DNA of 64,000 nt from JAUIAI01 sp041396685 (GCA_041396685.1 JAWKYD010000005.1:62001-126000); one strand, 5' to 3'; shown: positions 19,116 to 28,232, counted from the stretch's first letter. The notes: generated from the letters alone by a model not told the origin. Numbers and translations: made by a program.

Positions 19116-19889
19116 TTGAAAGCCACTTTGTCGGGCAAGACTGCCCTGATCACCGGTGCCGCCGCCGATATCGGTGCCGCCATCGCGCGCTGCTTCGTCG
19201 CAGAAGGTGCACAAGTGTTGCTGTTGGACACCGACGCCGACCGCGGTGTTGCGCTAGCCGAGTCTCTCGGCGATCGCGCCATATTCATGCGCGGCGACGT
19301 GAGCGACCACGAAATTCCCGAAAAAGCGATCCAGAAGGCGATCGACCATTTCGGCAGCCTTGACATTCTGGTCAACAACGCGGGCATCCTGATCAAACGC
19401 AGCGTCTACGAGCTGACGGTCGAGGAGTTCGAACGCATATTGTCGATCAACCTGACCGCGGGCTTCACCTTCGCTCAGGCCGCGGCACGGGCGATGAAGG
19501 AACGCGGCGGCGGCACCATCATCAACATGCCGAGCGTCAATGCCGTGCACGCGCTTCCCGACCAGGTGCCGTACGCCGTCGGCAAGGGCGGCGTCTCGCA
19601 GCTCACCCGCGCCATGGCGGTGGCGATGGTGGGCGACAACATCCGCGTGAACGCGATCGGCCCCGCCACCCCTGCTCCCGAATTGGTCAAGAGCCCGACC
19701 CCGACCGACACCACGACGCGCAGCCCGGCGCTTGCGCGCACGCCCATGGGCCGGCTGGGCGAACCCGGGGAAGTGGCCAACGTCGCCCTGTTCCTGGCAT
19801 CGGACGAATCGTCGACGCTCACCGGCCAGACCATCTTCGTCGATCGCGGCCGTCAGCCGCTGCACTACGCGATGCCGGTCGCGGCCTGA
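19116..19889 (+). CDS. SDR-family NAD(P)-dependent oxidoreductase
   Basis: This 257-aa classical SDR has the nucleotide-binding TGAAADIG motif near residue 14, VNNAG in the middle, and an active site with Ser (NMPSVNA) and Y-x-x-x-K (PYAVGKGG). The C-terminal segment GQTIFVDRG is also typical. The start is TTG 19116, supported by GGAG at 19104-19107, 8 bases upstream. It is the first gene of a run of seven same-strand genes ending with a flavoprotein. It should oxidise an alcohol or reduce a ketone intermediate of that pathway. Substrate unknown. Confidence 0.92.
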   Translation: MKATLSGKTALITGAAADIGAAIARCFVAEGAQVLLLDTDADRGVALAESLGDRAIFMRGDVSDHEIPEKAIQKAIDHFGSLDILVNNAGILIKRSVYELTVEEFERILSINLTAGFTFAQAAARAMKERGGGTIINMPSVNAVHALPDQVPYAVGKGGVSQLTRAMAVAMVGDNIRVNAIGPATPAPELVKSPTPTDTTTRSPALARTPMGRLGEPGEVANVALFLASDESSTLTGQTIFVDRGRQPLHYAMPVAA

Positions 19890-19952
19890 TTCCGGCGCTT
19901 GCGTCGGCGGTTCCGGCCGCGCCGGGCGGCCGGTTCGAATACGATTGCGGCG

Positions 19953-21260
19953 ATGAGCACGATCCCCACCGCCGCCGCGACAAGCCCGAACCCGGCCCAG
20001 ACCTTGGCCCAGCGCATCATCGCGCGCGCCAGCGGTCGGGCACACGTCGCCGTCGGCGAGATCGTCACCTGCGCGATCGATCTCGCGATGTTCCACGATT
20101 CCAGCGGCCCGCGCCGGCTGGCGCCGATGCTGGACTCGCTCGGCGCGCGAATCTGGGATCCGAGCCGCATCGTGCTCGCCCTCGATCACTACGTGTCGGC
20201 CGATGACGACGACAGCCGACGCATCGTGCACTTCGCCCGTCGATGGGCGCGCGAAACCGGCCTGCCGCACGTCTACGACAGCCAGGGCATCTGCCATGTG
20301 GTCCTGCCCGAGCACGGCCATCTGCGGCCCGGAATGTTGTGCGTCGGCGGCGACTCGCATTCGCCCACGGGCGGCGCCTGGGGTTGTTACATGTTCGGCG
20401 TGGGCGCCACCGAGATGCTCTCCGCGGTGGTCACCGGCGAAATATGGCTGCGCGTGCCCGAGACCATTCGCTACCACTTCGAGGGTCCGCTGCCCGATGG
20501 CGTGATGGCCAAGGACCTGATGCTCATGCTGCTCGGGCGTTTCGGTATGGACGGCGGACGCTACCAGGCGATCGAATACTCGGGTCCGGTCATCACCGCG
20601 ATGTCGATGGCCGAGCGCATGACGCTCGCCAACATGGGTGCCGAGCTGGGCGCCCAGGCCGCCATGGTGCCCGCCGACGACACCACGCACGAGGCCTTGC
20701 TGGCGGCCGGTGTACCGGCAGGCGACATCGATCTGGACGCCGGCCGCGGCGACCCCCGGGCCCCGGCCAGCGAGTTCCGCTTCGACGTCGCCGCGCTCGC
20801 GCCGCAGATCGCCGTGCCACACAGCCCGGCGAACTCGGTTGCGGTCGACGCCTGCGAGCCCGAGCCGATCGACATCGCCTACCTCGGCGCCTGCACGGGC
20901 GCGAAGCTGGTCGATCTGCGCGCCGCCGCACGCATTCTGCGCGGCCGCCGGATCGCCAGGGGCACCCGTCTGCTGCTGGCGCCGGCCAGCGTACGGGAAC
21001 GTGAGCAGGCGGCGCGCGAGGGCGTACTGGCAGCACTCGTCGATGCCGGCGCCGAGCTTCTGCCCTCGGCCTGCGGCGCCTGTGCCGGCTACGGCCGCAG
21101 TATCCCCGAGCAGTCGCGGGTGATCGCCAGCACGGCGCGCAACTTCAAGGGGCGCATGGGCGCGGACAGCGCCCGGGTCTGGCTCGGCTCGCCGATGACC
21201 GTGGCCGCCAGTGCGCTCGCCGGGCACCTGGCCGATCCGAGGGCCTGGCTCGATGGCTGA
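19953..21260 (+). CDS. Aconitase/3-isopropylmalate dehydratase-like large subunit
   Basis: This 435-aa protein of the LeuC/homoaconitase family needs a 4Fe-4S cluster. The three cluster cysteines are Cys314 (GACTGAK) and Cys374/Cys377 (SACGACAG). Substrate-loop motifs include LDHYVS, GGDSHSPTGGAWG and FGVGATEM. It pairs with the small subunit, whose ATG lies inside this gene's 3' end (8-base overlap). Its place between an SDR and hydantoinase-type genes argues against leucine synthesis. Hydration/dehydration of a substituted maleate or citraconate-like acid is more likely, as in dimethylmaleate hydratase systems. That assignment is an inference. Confidence 0.9.
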   Translation: MSTIPTAAATSPNPAQTLAQRIIARASGRAHVAVGEIVTCAIDLAMFHDSSGPRRLAPMLDSLGARIWDPSRIVLALDHYVSADDDDSRRIVHFARRWARETGLPHVYDSQGICHVVLPEHGHLRPGMLCVGGDSHSPTGGAWGCYMFGVGATEMLSAVVTGEIWLRVPETIRYHFEGPLPDGVMAKDLMLMLLGRFGMDGGRYQAIEYSGPVITAMSMAERMTLANMGAELGAQAAMVPADDTTHEALLAAGVPAGDIDLDAGRGDPRAPASEFRFDVAALAPQIAVPHSPANSVAVDACEPEPIDIAYLGACTGAKLVDLRAAARILRGRRIARGTRLLLAPASVREREQAAREGVLAALVDAGAELLPSACGACAGYGRSIPEQSRVIASTARNFKGRMGADSARVWLGSPMTVAASALAGHLADPRAWLDG

Positions 21261-21777
21261 AACCGAGTCGCGCGACGCGCGCATCTGGTGCCTGCCGGAC
21301 GACGTCGACACCGACGCGCTCGCGCCCGGCCGCTATATGTCGCAGGGCATCGAGGCCATCGCGGCCCACTGTCTGGGCACGGTACGGCCGGAGTTCGCCC
21401 GCGAGGTGCGCACGGGCGACATCGTCGTCGCCGGCGAGCGCTTCGGCATCGGCTCGTCACGCGAGCAGGCGGCCGCGGCGCTGCGGCACCTGGGCGTGGC
21501 CGCTGTGCTGGCGCGTAGCTTCGCCGGCCTGTTTCATCGCAATGCGATCAACCTCGGCCTGCCGGTGCTGTCGCTGCGCGGTGCCGGACATCTCACCGAT
21601 GGCGCGCGCGCCCGCTGGGATCTGCCCACCGCGCGCCTGACCCTGGTGGACAGCGGCGAAACGATCGACTGCGAACCCCTGCCGGGATTTCTGCTCGATA
21701 TCATCCACCGCGGCGGTCTGCTGCCGACCCTGCGCGAACGCATTGCACGTGGTGACGTGCGTGCGGCGCGAAGCTGA
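21253..21777 (+). CDS. 3-isopropylmalate dehydratase-like small subunit
   Basis: This 174-aa LeuD-type swivel domain has DDVDTDALAPGRYM near the N-terminus, the substrate-binding GIGSSREQAAAALRHLG motif, and ARSFAGLFHRNAINLGLPV. It completes the active site of the preceding LeuC-like subunit. ATG 21253 overlaps the upstream stop by 8 bases, and the next gene starts 7 bases after this stop. The three genes are therefore tightly coupled. Confidence 0.9.
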   Translation: MAETESRDARIWCLPDDVDTDALAPGRYMSQGIEAIAAHCLGTVRPEFAREVRTGDIVVAGERFGIGSSREQAAAALRHLGVAAVLARSFAGLFHRNAINLGLPVLSLRGAGHLTDGARARWDLPTARLTLVDSGETIDCEPLPGFLLDIIHRGGLLPTLRERIARGDVRAARS

Positions 21778-21784
21778 GAAAATC

Positions 21785-23485
21785 ATGGATCCGGTCAAAC
21801 TCGCGGTGCTCAAGGGCCGCCTCGAACAGATCGCCGACGAAATGGACGCGACGCTGTATCGCAGCGCGTTCAATCCGATCATCGCCGAGGCGCACGATGC
21901 CTCGCACGGCCTGTACGACGCCAGCACCGGCGACACGCTGGTGCAGGGTAAGTCGGGACTGCCGGTATTCGTCGGCGCGATGGCCTTCGCGGTACGCGCC
22001 GCCATCGATGCCGCGCGCGCCGACGGCGGCCTGCGCGATGGCGACGTGTGGATCTTCAACGATCCCTATGACGGCGGCACGCATCTGAATGACTTCAAGC
22101 TCGTGCGCCCGTTCTTCTACGACGGGAGGCTGTTCTGCTGTCTGGCTTCGGTCGCGCACTGGCACGACGTCGGCGGCGCCGTACCGGGCAACTACAATCC
22201 GGCGGCGACGGAGTGCTGGCAGGAGGGCATCCTGATTCCGCCGGTGCGGCTGGTTCGCGAGGGACAGACGGTACCCGAGGTGCTGACGATCCTGCAGGCC
22301 AACTCGCGCCTGCCGGGCAGCGTCTACGGCGACCTCAACGGCCAGCTCGCCGCGCTCGAGCTCGGTGAGCGGCGGCTGACCGCCCTGCTCGAAGAATACG
22401 GCGCCGACACGGTGCGCGATGCCCTGCATGCGTTGCGCGAGCGCGCGGTCATGATGATGCACCGGCACATCCGCGAACTGCCCGAGGGCGATTTTCGCTG
22501 CGAGGACTTCCTCGACAACGACGGCATCACCGACACGCCGTTGCGCATCGCCGTGCGACTCGGCGTCGACCACGGCGGCGACAACCGCCCGCCGAGTCTG
22601 GCGCTGGATTTCTCCGGCACCTCGGCGGCCTGCGCCGGCCCGGTCAACATCTCGCGTTCGACCGCGATCGCCGCCTGCTACGTGGCGCTCAAGCACTGCT
22701 TCGCCGATGTCCCGGCCAACGCCGGCGTGCTCGATGCGATCACGTTCACGATCGCCGACGACTCGCTGATCTCGGCGCGCAAGCCGGCGCCGGTGGGCGG
22801 CTATACCGAGACCATCCTGCGCATGATCGACGTGATCTTCGGCGCACTCGCCAAGGCCGATCCCGCGCGCGCCACCGCGATGGCCTACGGCACCATCAAC
22901 GCGCTGTCGATCGCCGGCACGCGCAGCGAGGGGCCGGACGCCGGCCGGCCGTGGGTGATGTTCAGCTTCTTCGGTGGCGGCCACGGCGGCCATCCTGATG
23001 GCGACGGCCTGTCGCACGGCAACGCGCCGATCTCGATGGCCACGATTCCGCCGCTCGAGATCCTCGAGGCCAGCTATCCGGTGGCATTCACGCAATGGGC
23101 GTTGCGCCCGGATTCGGCCGGCGACGGCGAGCACCGGGGCGGTCTGGGCGCGATCTACGAGATCGAACTGCTCGAGAAGGACGCACGTGCGTTCGTTTTC
23201 GGCGAGCGGGGCCGGTTCGCACCCAAAGGCGTCGTCGGCGGCGGCGAAGCGGCCTGCAACGAGATCGGTTTCGCGGTCGGCGACCGCTGGCAGACACCGC
23301 CGATGGTCTCCAAACAGGTGGGCGTTTCGCTGACCCGCGGCGACCGGGTGCGCATCGCCACGCCGGGCGGCGGCGGCTGGGGCGACCCGGCCAGACGCTC
23401 GCCGGCCGCCCGCGAGCGTGACCGACGGCTCGGCTACACCGGTGCGGCCGACGCGGCTCCCGAGACGCACGGAGAGACGCCATGA
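21785..23485 (+). CDS. Hydantoinase B/oxoprolinase family subunit (HyuB-like)
   Basis: This 566-aa protein begins DPVKLAVLKGRLEQIADEMDATLYRSAFNPIIAEAHDAS, the standard HyuB opening. Further on are FNDPYDGGTHLNDF, HWHDVGG, the GG-rich C-terminal GGGHGGHPDGDG, and TPGGGGWGDP. With HyuA it forms an ATP-dependent amidohydrolase acting on 5-oxoproline, hydantoin or similar cyclic amides, or, in the carboxylase branch, an acetone/acetophenone-type carboxylase. ATG 21785 is favoured over an upstream start that would overlap the LeuD-like gene. It ends in a 4-base ATGA overlap with the HyuA gene. Confidence 0.93.
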   Translation: MDPVKLAVLKGRLEQIADEMDATLYRSAFNPIIAEAHDASHGLYDASTGDTLVQGKSGLPVFVGAMAFAVRAAIDAARADGGLRDGDVWIFNDPYDGGTHLNDFKLVRPFFYDGRLFCCLASVAHWHDVGGAVPGNYNPAATECWQEGILIPPVRLVREGQTVPEVLTILQANSRLPGSVYGDLNGQLAALELGERRLTALLEEYGADTVRDALHALRERAVMMMHRHIRELPEGDFRCEDFLDNDGITDTPLRIAVRLGVDHGGDNRPPSLALDFSGTSAACAGPVNISRSTAIAACYVALKHCFADVPANAGVLDAITFTIADDSLISARKPAPVGGYTETILRMIDVIFGALAKADPARATAMAYGTINALSIAGTRSEGPDAGRPWVMFSFFGGGHGGHPDGDGLSHGNAPISMATIPPLEILEASYPVAFTQWALRPDSAGDGEHRGGLGAIYEIELLEKDARAFVFGERGRFAPKGVVGGGEAACNEIGFAVGDRWQTPPMVSKQVGVSLTRGDRVRIATPGGGGWGDPARRSPAARERDRRLGYTGAADAAPETHGETP

Positions 23486-25557
23486 AGCTCGTTCTCGGCG
23501 TCGACATCGGCGGCACCTTCACCGATGTCTTCGCGCTCGATCCGCAGGCCGGACGCGCCCGGATCGCGAAAGTCGCCTCCACGCCCGCGGACCCCTCCCG
23601 CGCCTTCGTCGAAGGTCTGGGCGCGGCGCTCGCCATGCAGGGCGCCGGCTTCGAAGCGGCGGCCACCATCGTGCACGGCACCACGGTCGGCACCAATGCA
23701 CTGCTCGAGCGCAAGGTGGCGCGCTGCGGCCTGATCACCACCGCGGGATTCGCCGACGTGCTCGAGATGCGCCGGCGCGACCGTCCGAGCACCTGGGGAC
23801 TGTGGGGCCGGTTCGAACCACTGATCGCGCGCGATCTGCGCGTCGGGGTGCGCGAACGAACGCTCGCCAACGGCATGGTGCGCGAGCCGGTGGATGCCGA
23901 CGAGTTGCGCGCCGCCGCCGAACGCCTGCTCGCCGCCGGCTGCGAGGCGCTGTGCGTGTTCTTCATCAACAGCTATGCGAACCCGGCCAACGAGGCGCGC
24001 GCCCTCGAGTGCCTGCGCGCGGTCTGGCCCAACGAGCACGTCACCGCCTCGCACGAGATCCTGCCCGAGGTGCGCGAGTTCGAGCGCGCATCGACGGCAT
24101 CGCTCAATGCGGCGCTGCAGCCGGTCGTCGGCCGTTATGTCGAGCGCATCGAGAGCTCGCTGGCCGAGCGCGGCACGCGGGCCGAGCTGCTGATCGTACA
24201 GAGCAACGGCGGCCTGATGTCGGTGCAGGACACACGCCGCTTTCCGATCCGTACCGCGCTGTCGGGGCCCGCTGCCGGCGTGATCGCCTGCGCGCACATC
24301 GCCACCAGCGCCGGCTGGCCCGATGTGATCACGGGCGACGTGGGCGGCACGAGCTTCGATGTATCCCTGATCGCCGACGGACGCATCGCGCAAACCGCCC
24401 AGCAGTCGATCGCGTTCGGCATGGTGGTGCGTACCCCGATGATCGAGATCCAGACCATCGGTGCCGGCGGCGGCTCGCTCGCGCGCGTCGATGTCTCCGG
24501 GCTGCTGCAAGTGGGTCCGCAGTCGGCGGGCTCGAGCCCGGGGCCGGCCTGCTACGGCCTGCGCGGACACGATGACACGCTGGGCCCGACGGTCACCGAC
24601 GCCAACGTGGTGCTCGGCCGCATCAATCCGCAGCGCCCGATCGGCGCCCTGCCCTCGCTCGACGTCGACGCGGCGCGGCAGGCGATCGCCCGCCACGTCG
24701 GTGAGCCACTGGGGCTGTCGCCGGAAGCGGCGGCCGAGGCAATCCTGACCGTGGCCAATGCCAACATGGCCGGCGCGATGCGGCTGGTCTCGATCGAGCG
24801 CGGTCACGACCCGACCCGCTTCGCCTACATGCCCTTCGGCGGTGGCGGCGCGTTGCACGTGTGCGCGATGATGCGCGAGGTCGGCATCCGCGCGGGCCTT
24901 ATCCCACGCTATCCCGGGGTCAGCTCGGCCCTCGGTTGTGCGATCGCGGACATGCGCCACGACTTCGTTCAGACGCTGAACCGGCCGCTGTCGCGGCTGG
25001 ACGGATACGAGCTTCACGAGCAGATCCGACGGCTGAGCGAGCGCGGCGGCGAGGCGCTGGCGGCCGCGGGCGTGCCCTTCGTGCGGGTCGTGCGCCGCGT
25101 CGAACTCGACATGTTGTATCAGGGCCAGACCCACACCGTGGCCGCCGAGCTGGACGATGCCGCCATCGACGGCCCACGCGACGCACTCGGCGACGCCGTC
25201 GTCCACGCCTTCGAACACGCCTATCGGCAGGCCTTCGGCCGCACGCTGGCAGGCGTTCCCATGCGGGTGCTGAATCTGCGCGTGGCCATGATCGGCGAGC
25301 GGCCCAAGTTCGATCTGAGCGCGCTCGCCCCCGAGCCGGCAGACACGCGTCGCGAACCGATCGGTGAGCGTCGGGTGCATCACGACGGGCGCTGGTGGCA
25401 GACGCCGGTGTTCGAGCGCCTGGCGCTGCCGGTCGATTTCACGCTCGACGGGCCCGCGCTGTTCGAGCAGCCCGACACCACCATCTGGCTCGAGCCCGGC
25501 TTCTCGGCGCGGGTCGATGCGCTGGGCAATTTGATCGTTCGCACGACCGATGCCTGA
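23482..25557 (+). CDS. Hydantoinase A/oxoprolinase family subunit (HyuA-like)
   Basis: This 691-aa protein has the ATPase fold of the acetate/sugar-kinase/HSP70 type. It has the phosphate-1 motif VLGVDIGGTFTDVF at residues 3-16, IVHGTTVGTNALLERK, DVGGTSFDVSL (phosphate-2), and GAGGGSLARVD. It is full length for HyuA. It activates the amide carbonyl using ATP for the HyuB partner, whose stop codon overlaps its ATG. Substrate class (cyclic amide versus ketone carboxylation) is open; no carboxylase gamma subunit is present, which favours amide hydrolysis. Confidence 0.93.
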   Translation: MKLVLGVDIGGTFTDVFALDPQAGRARIAKVASTPADPSRAFVEGLGAALAMQGAGFEAAATIVHGTTVGTNALLERKVARCGLITTAGFADVLEMRRRDRPSTWGLWGRFEPLIARDLRVGVRERTLANGMVREPVDADELRAAAERLLAAGCEALCVFFINSYANPANEARALECLRAVWPNEHVTASHEILPEVREFERASTASLNAALQPVVGRYVERIESSLAERGTRAELLIVQSNGGLMSVQDTRRFPIRTALSGPAAGVIACAHIATSAGWPDVITGDVGGTSFDVSLIADGRIAQTAQQSIAFGMVVRTPMIEIQTIGAGGGSLARVDVSGLLQVGPQSAGSSPGPACYGLRGHDDTLGPTVTDANVVLGRINPQRPIGALPSLDVDAARQAIARHVGEPLGLSPEAAAEAILTVANANMAGAMRLVSIERGHDPTRFAYMPFGGGGALHVCAMMREVGIRAGLIPRYPGVSSALGCAIADMRHDFVQTLNRPLSRLDGYELHEQIRRLSERGGEALAAAGVPFVRVVRRVELDMLYQGQTHTVAAELDDAAIDGPRDALGDAVVHAFEHAYRQAFGRTLAGVPMRVLNLRVAMIGERPKFDLSALAPEPADTRREPIGERRVHHDGRWWQTPVFERLALPVDFTLDGPALFEQPDTTIWLEPGFSARVDALGNLIVRTTDA

Positions 25558-25575
25558 TCCATCCGGGAAGCGTCC

Positions 25576-26184
25576 ATGCAATCACTGAATCCAGCCCGCA
25601 CCGCCCTGCTGATCATCGATCTGCAGAACGATTTCCTGCATGCGGCCGGTGCCTATGCTCGCGGCGGTCAGGCCGAGGCCGCCATGGCCGTCCTGCCCGG
25701 CCGCTTGCGGCCGGTGGCGCAGGCCCTCAAACATGCCGGCGGGCTGGTCGCGGCGAGCCGCTTCACGCTGTGGCCCGACGCGGGCGGACACGCCATGATC
25801 GCCGAACACCTGCATCGGCTGCGGCCGTTCCTGCGCGACGGCGATTTCGCGCCCGGCAGTCGCGGCCAGGCGGTGGTCGACGAACTCGCCGACCTCGTCG
25901 ACGTCAATGTCGACAAGGTCGCCTACTCGGCATTCTTCAATACCCAGCTCGACTGGGTTCTGCGGCACGCCGGCATCGACACGGTCTGCGTCGCCGGTAT
26001 CGTCACGCAGGGCGGCGTGGCCAGCACGGTTCGCGATGCGCATCTTCGCGAGTACCACGTGATGGTCGTCGCCGACGCGTGCGCGGCCTTCAAGCAATCG
26101 ATGCACGACACCGCTCTGGCCGACCTGGCCAGCATCGCCGAGCTCACCGATTGCGCGCGCCTGACCGCGGCCCTGGCGGGATGA
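25576..26184 (+). CDS. Isochorismatase-fold hydrolase with Gly at the catalytic Cys position
   Basis: This 202-aa protein has the isochorismatase/cysteine-hydrolase fold. Asp15 (LIIDLQNDF) and Lys114 (VDKVAYSAF) of the usual Asp-Lys-Cys triad are present. At the nucleophile position the sequence is GIVTQGGVASTVRDA, with Gly147 where amidases such as nicotinamidase have Cys. The true isochorismatases EntB and PhzD also lack Cys there and hydrolyse vinyl ethers without a covalent intermediate. The operon context suggests a hydrolytic step after HyuAB, but the missing Cys argues against simple amidase chemistry. Confidence 0.88.
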   Translation: MQSLNPARTALLIIDLQNDFLHAAGAYARGGQAEAAMAVLPGRLRPVAQALKHAGGLVAASRFTLWPDAGGHAMIAEHLHRLRPFLRDGDFAPGSRGQAVVDELADLVDVNVDKVAYSAFFNTQLDWVLRHAGIDTVCVAGIVTQGGVASTVRDAHLREYHVMVVADACAAFKQSMHDTALADLASIAELTDCARLTAALAG

Positions 26185-26249
26185 CCCGACGATGCGCCGA
26201 GCCGATCGATGCCTGCACCGGCCGACACCTTGATGTGCGGGCCTGAACG

Positions 26250-27677
26250 ATGCGCTCGCCGGGCGGGCCGGTGACGCGGCCACCGTCGATCCAACGGGTC
26301 GCGCACGACGCAGGCTTCGCGCCCACGGCGCGGGTGCCCTTGCTGATCGTCGGCGCGGGCGCCTGCGGGTTGGTGGCGGCGCTGCGTGCGAAGGCGCTCG
26401 GCCTCGAGGTCGCGGTGCTCGAGCGCGATGCCCTGCCCGCCGGCTCGACGGCCCTGTCCTCCGGCTTCATCCCCGCCTGCGACACGCGCGTGCAGCGGCG
26501 CGCGGGCATCGACGATTCGGTCGACCGCTTCGTTGCCGACATCACCGCCAAGGCAGGCGGGCGCAACGATTCGTCGCTGACCGAGGCCTATGTGCGTGCA
26601 ATCGGCCCGGCGCTCGACTGGCTCGGAGAGGTCGCCGGACTTCCGTTCGAGCTGCTCGAGGGCTTCGTCTATCCCGGCCATTCGCGACTGCGCATGCACG
26701 CCGTTCCCGAGCGAACCGGCCGTGGCCTGATCGACCGGCTGCTCAAGGCGGCGGCCGACGCCGGGATCGATCTCCTCACGAACGCGCGGGTCGTCGACCT
26801 GATCGCCGATGCCCACGACCGGATACTGGGCGTGCGGCTGCAGCGTCCGGACGGCCGCGAGGAGACGATCGGCTGCGACACCCTGCTGCTGGCTTGCAAC
26901 GGCTACGGCGGCAACCCGGAGCGGATCGCCGCACACATCCCCGAGATGCGCGATGCCGTGTTCGCTGGTCACGTCGGCAACGACGGCAGCGCACTGGCCT
27001 GGGGCGAGGCCCTCGGCGCGGCGAGCGCCGATCTCTCCGGCTATCAGGGACATGGTTCGTGGGCCAGCCCGCACGGCATGCTGATCACCTGGGCGCTGAT
27101 GACCGAGGGCGGCATCCAGGTCGATGTGCATGGCGATCGCTTCCACGACGAGAGCCTTGGCTACTCCGAAGCTGCCATGGCCGTGCTGGCCCAGGACGGC
27201 GGCGTCGCCTGGAATGTGTTCGATGCGCCCTTGCTCGCGCTGGCGCGCGGTTTTCCGGATTTCGTCGCCGCCCAGCGGGCCGGTGCATTGCGCAGCGCCG
27301 ATGACGTCGCAGGTCTGGCGACCACTCTCGGCGTCGACTCGGCGCGCCTGGCGACGACGCTGCGCGAGCTGGAGGCCCTGGCTGACAGCGGCGAACCCGA
27401 TCGATTCGGCCGCCGGTTCCGCCGGCCGCTGCGCGCGCCCTTGTATGCGATCCGCGTCACCGGCGCCCTGTTCCATACCCAGGGCGGACTGGTGGTCGAC
27501 TGTCATTGCCGGGTGTTGCGTCCGAACGGCAGCGCACTGCCGAACCTGCTGGCGGCCGGCGGCTCGGCGCGGGGCGTATCGGGCGATACCGTCTGGGGCT
27601 ATCTGTCGGGCAACGGCCTGCTCAGCGCGGTGGCCGGCGGCTGGATCGCGGCCGGGTCGCTCGCTGCGCAGGGTTGA
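26250..27677 (+). CDS. FAD-dependent oxidoreductase (fumarate reductase/ketosteroid dehydrogenase-like)
   Basis: This 475-aa flavoprotein has the dinucleotide-binding motif LLIVGAGACGLVAALRA starting near residue 31 and a second FAD segment at the C-terminus (GGSARGVSGDTVWGYLSGNGLLSA). Between them is a capping domain as in fumarate reductase-like and 3-ketosteroid dehydrogenase-like enzymes. No signal peptide or heme-binding domain is seen, so it is cytoplasmic. It is the last gene of the run. ATG 26250 is used, but the first ~25 residues are poorly conserved in style and a later start is possible. It likely dehydrogenates or reduces a C=C bond. Confidence 0.88.
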   Translation: MRSPGGPVTRPPSIQRVAHDAGFAPTARVPLLIVGAGACGLVAALRAKALGLEVAVLERDALPAGSTALSSGFIPACDTRVQRRAGIDDSVDRFVADITAKAGGRNDSSLTEAYVRAIGPALDWLGEVAGLPFELLEGFVYPGHSRLRMHAVPERTGRGLIDRLLKAAADAGIDLLTNARVVDLIADAHDRILGVRLQRPDGREETIGCDTLLLACNGYGGNPERIAAHIPEMRDAVFAGHVGNDGSALAWGEALGAASADLSGYQGHGSWASPHGMLITWALMTEGGIQVDVHGDRFHDESLGYSEAAMAVLAQDGGVAWNVFDAPLLALARGFPDFVAAQRAGALRSADDVAGLATTLGVDSARLATTLRELEALADSGEPDRFGRRFRRPLRAPLYAIRVTGALFHTQGGLVVDCHCRVLRPNGSALPNLLAAGGSARGVSGDTVWGYLSGNGLLSAVAGGWIAAGSLAAQG

Positions 27678-27761
27678 ACGGTGTGGGCCGGCCGGTGGGC
27701 GCCACGGACCGCCTGTCCGGACCTGGCCCGGCGCGCGCGCTGCGTGGCCGACGTGCGCGCG

Positions 27762-28232
27762 CTACAGATAGCGCGCCACGACCTCCACCAACCAGGCCGG
27801 GTCGAACGGGCTGATCACGCAGGCGTCGACACCGCAGGCAAGCGCATCCACGACCGCAACGCCATCGAGATCGTGCAGGAGTGCGATGACCGGCACGTCG
27901 TCCCAGCGCTCGTCTTCGCGGATCCAGTCGATCAGCGCGCCGCCGACCGGCTGGGGCAGTTGCCAGTCGAGGATCACCAGATCGGGCTCGGGTGAGTCAT
28001 CGAGCCAGGCGATCGCCGTGTCGCCGTCGCCGAGGGCTGTGACCAGGATTCCCGCGCCCTCGAGCACCCGCATCAACTGCGCGCGCAGCTCCTGCGAGTG
28101 TTCGACCAGCAGCACGCTGGCAGCCTCGCCGGATCCGCGGCCGCCACGGCGCGAGCGGTCGCGTACGCGAGATGGTCCGCGTGCCGGCGGCGGACGACAT
28201 TCACGGGACGGACGCTCGAGGACTTCCTGCAT
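27762..28232 (-). CDS. Stand-alone, degenerate response-regulator receiver protein
   Basis: A protein of about 156 aa whose last ~125 residues form a CheY-like receiver. The phosphoacceptor Asp is kept (LVILDWQLPQP). The acidic pair is replaced by Glu-His (VLLVEHS), the conserved Thr/Ser by Leu (VIALLHD), and the conserved Lys before Pro-Phe by Ser (ISPFDP). It may therefore be phosphorylation-independent. No output domain is present. The start could be the ATG at 28232 or an upstream start at 28337; the extra residues are Arg/Pro-rich. There is no kinase next to it. Confidence 0.7.
   Translation of the reverse strand: MQEVLERPSRECRPPPARGPSRVRDRSRRGGRGSGEAASVLLVEHSQELRAQLMRVLEGAGILVTALGDGDTAIAWLDDSPEPDLVILDWQLPQPVGGALIDWIREDERWDDVPVIALLHDLDGVAVVDALACGVDACVISPFDPAWLVEVVARYL

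Noticed and set aside
19254..21311. Long antisense open frame (about 685 codons) opposite the SDR and LeuC-like genes
   Set aside because: It is composed of Arg/Gly/Ala/His-rich sequence without domains. In such GC-rich DNA the reverse frame of a real gene often stays open. The forward genes have clear motifs.
19953..21777. LeuC/LeuD of leucine biosynthesis
   Set aside because: leuB or leuA are absent and the pair is embedded between an SDR and hydantoinase genes. A catabolic hydro-lyase is more likely, though not proven.
23434..25581. Antisense open frame (about 715 codons) opposite HyuA
   Set aside because: No domain, no binding site, and low-complexity Arg/Gln/Ala composition. HyuA on the other strand is unambiguous.
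25576..26184. Nicotinamidase or N-carbamoylsarcosine amidase
   Set aside because: The nucleophilic Cys position is Gly147, so the usual amidase mechanism is not available.
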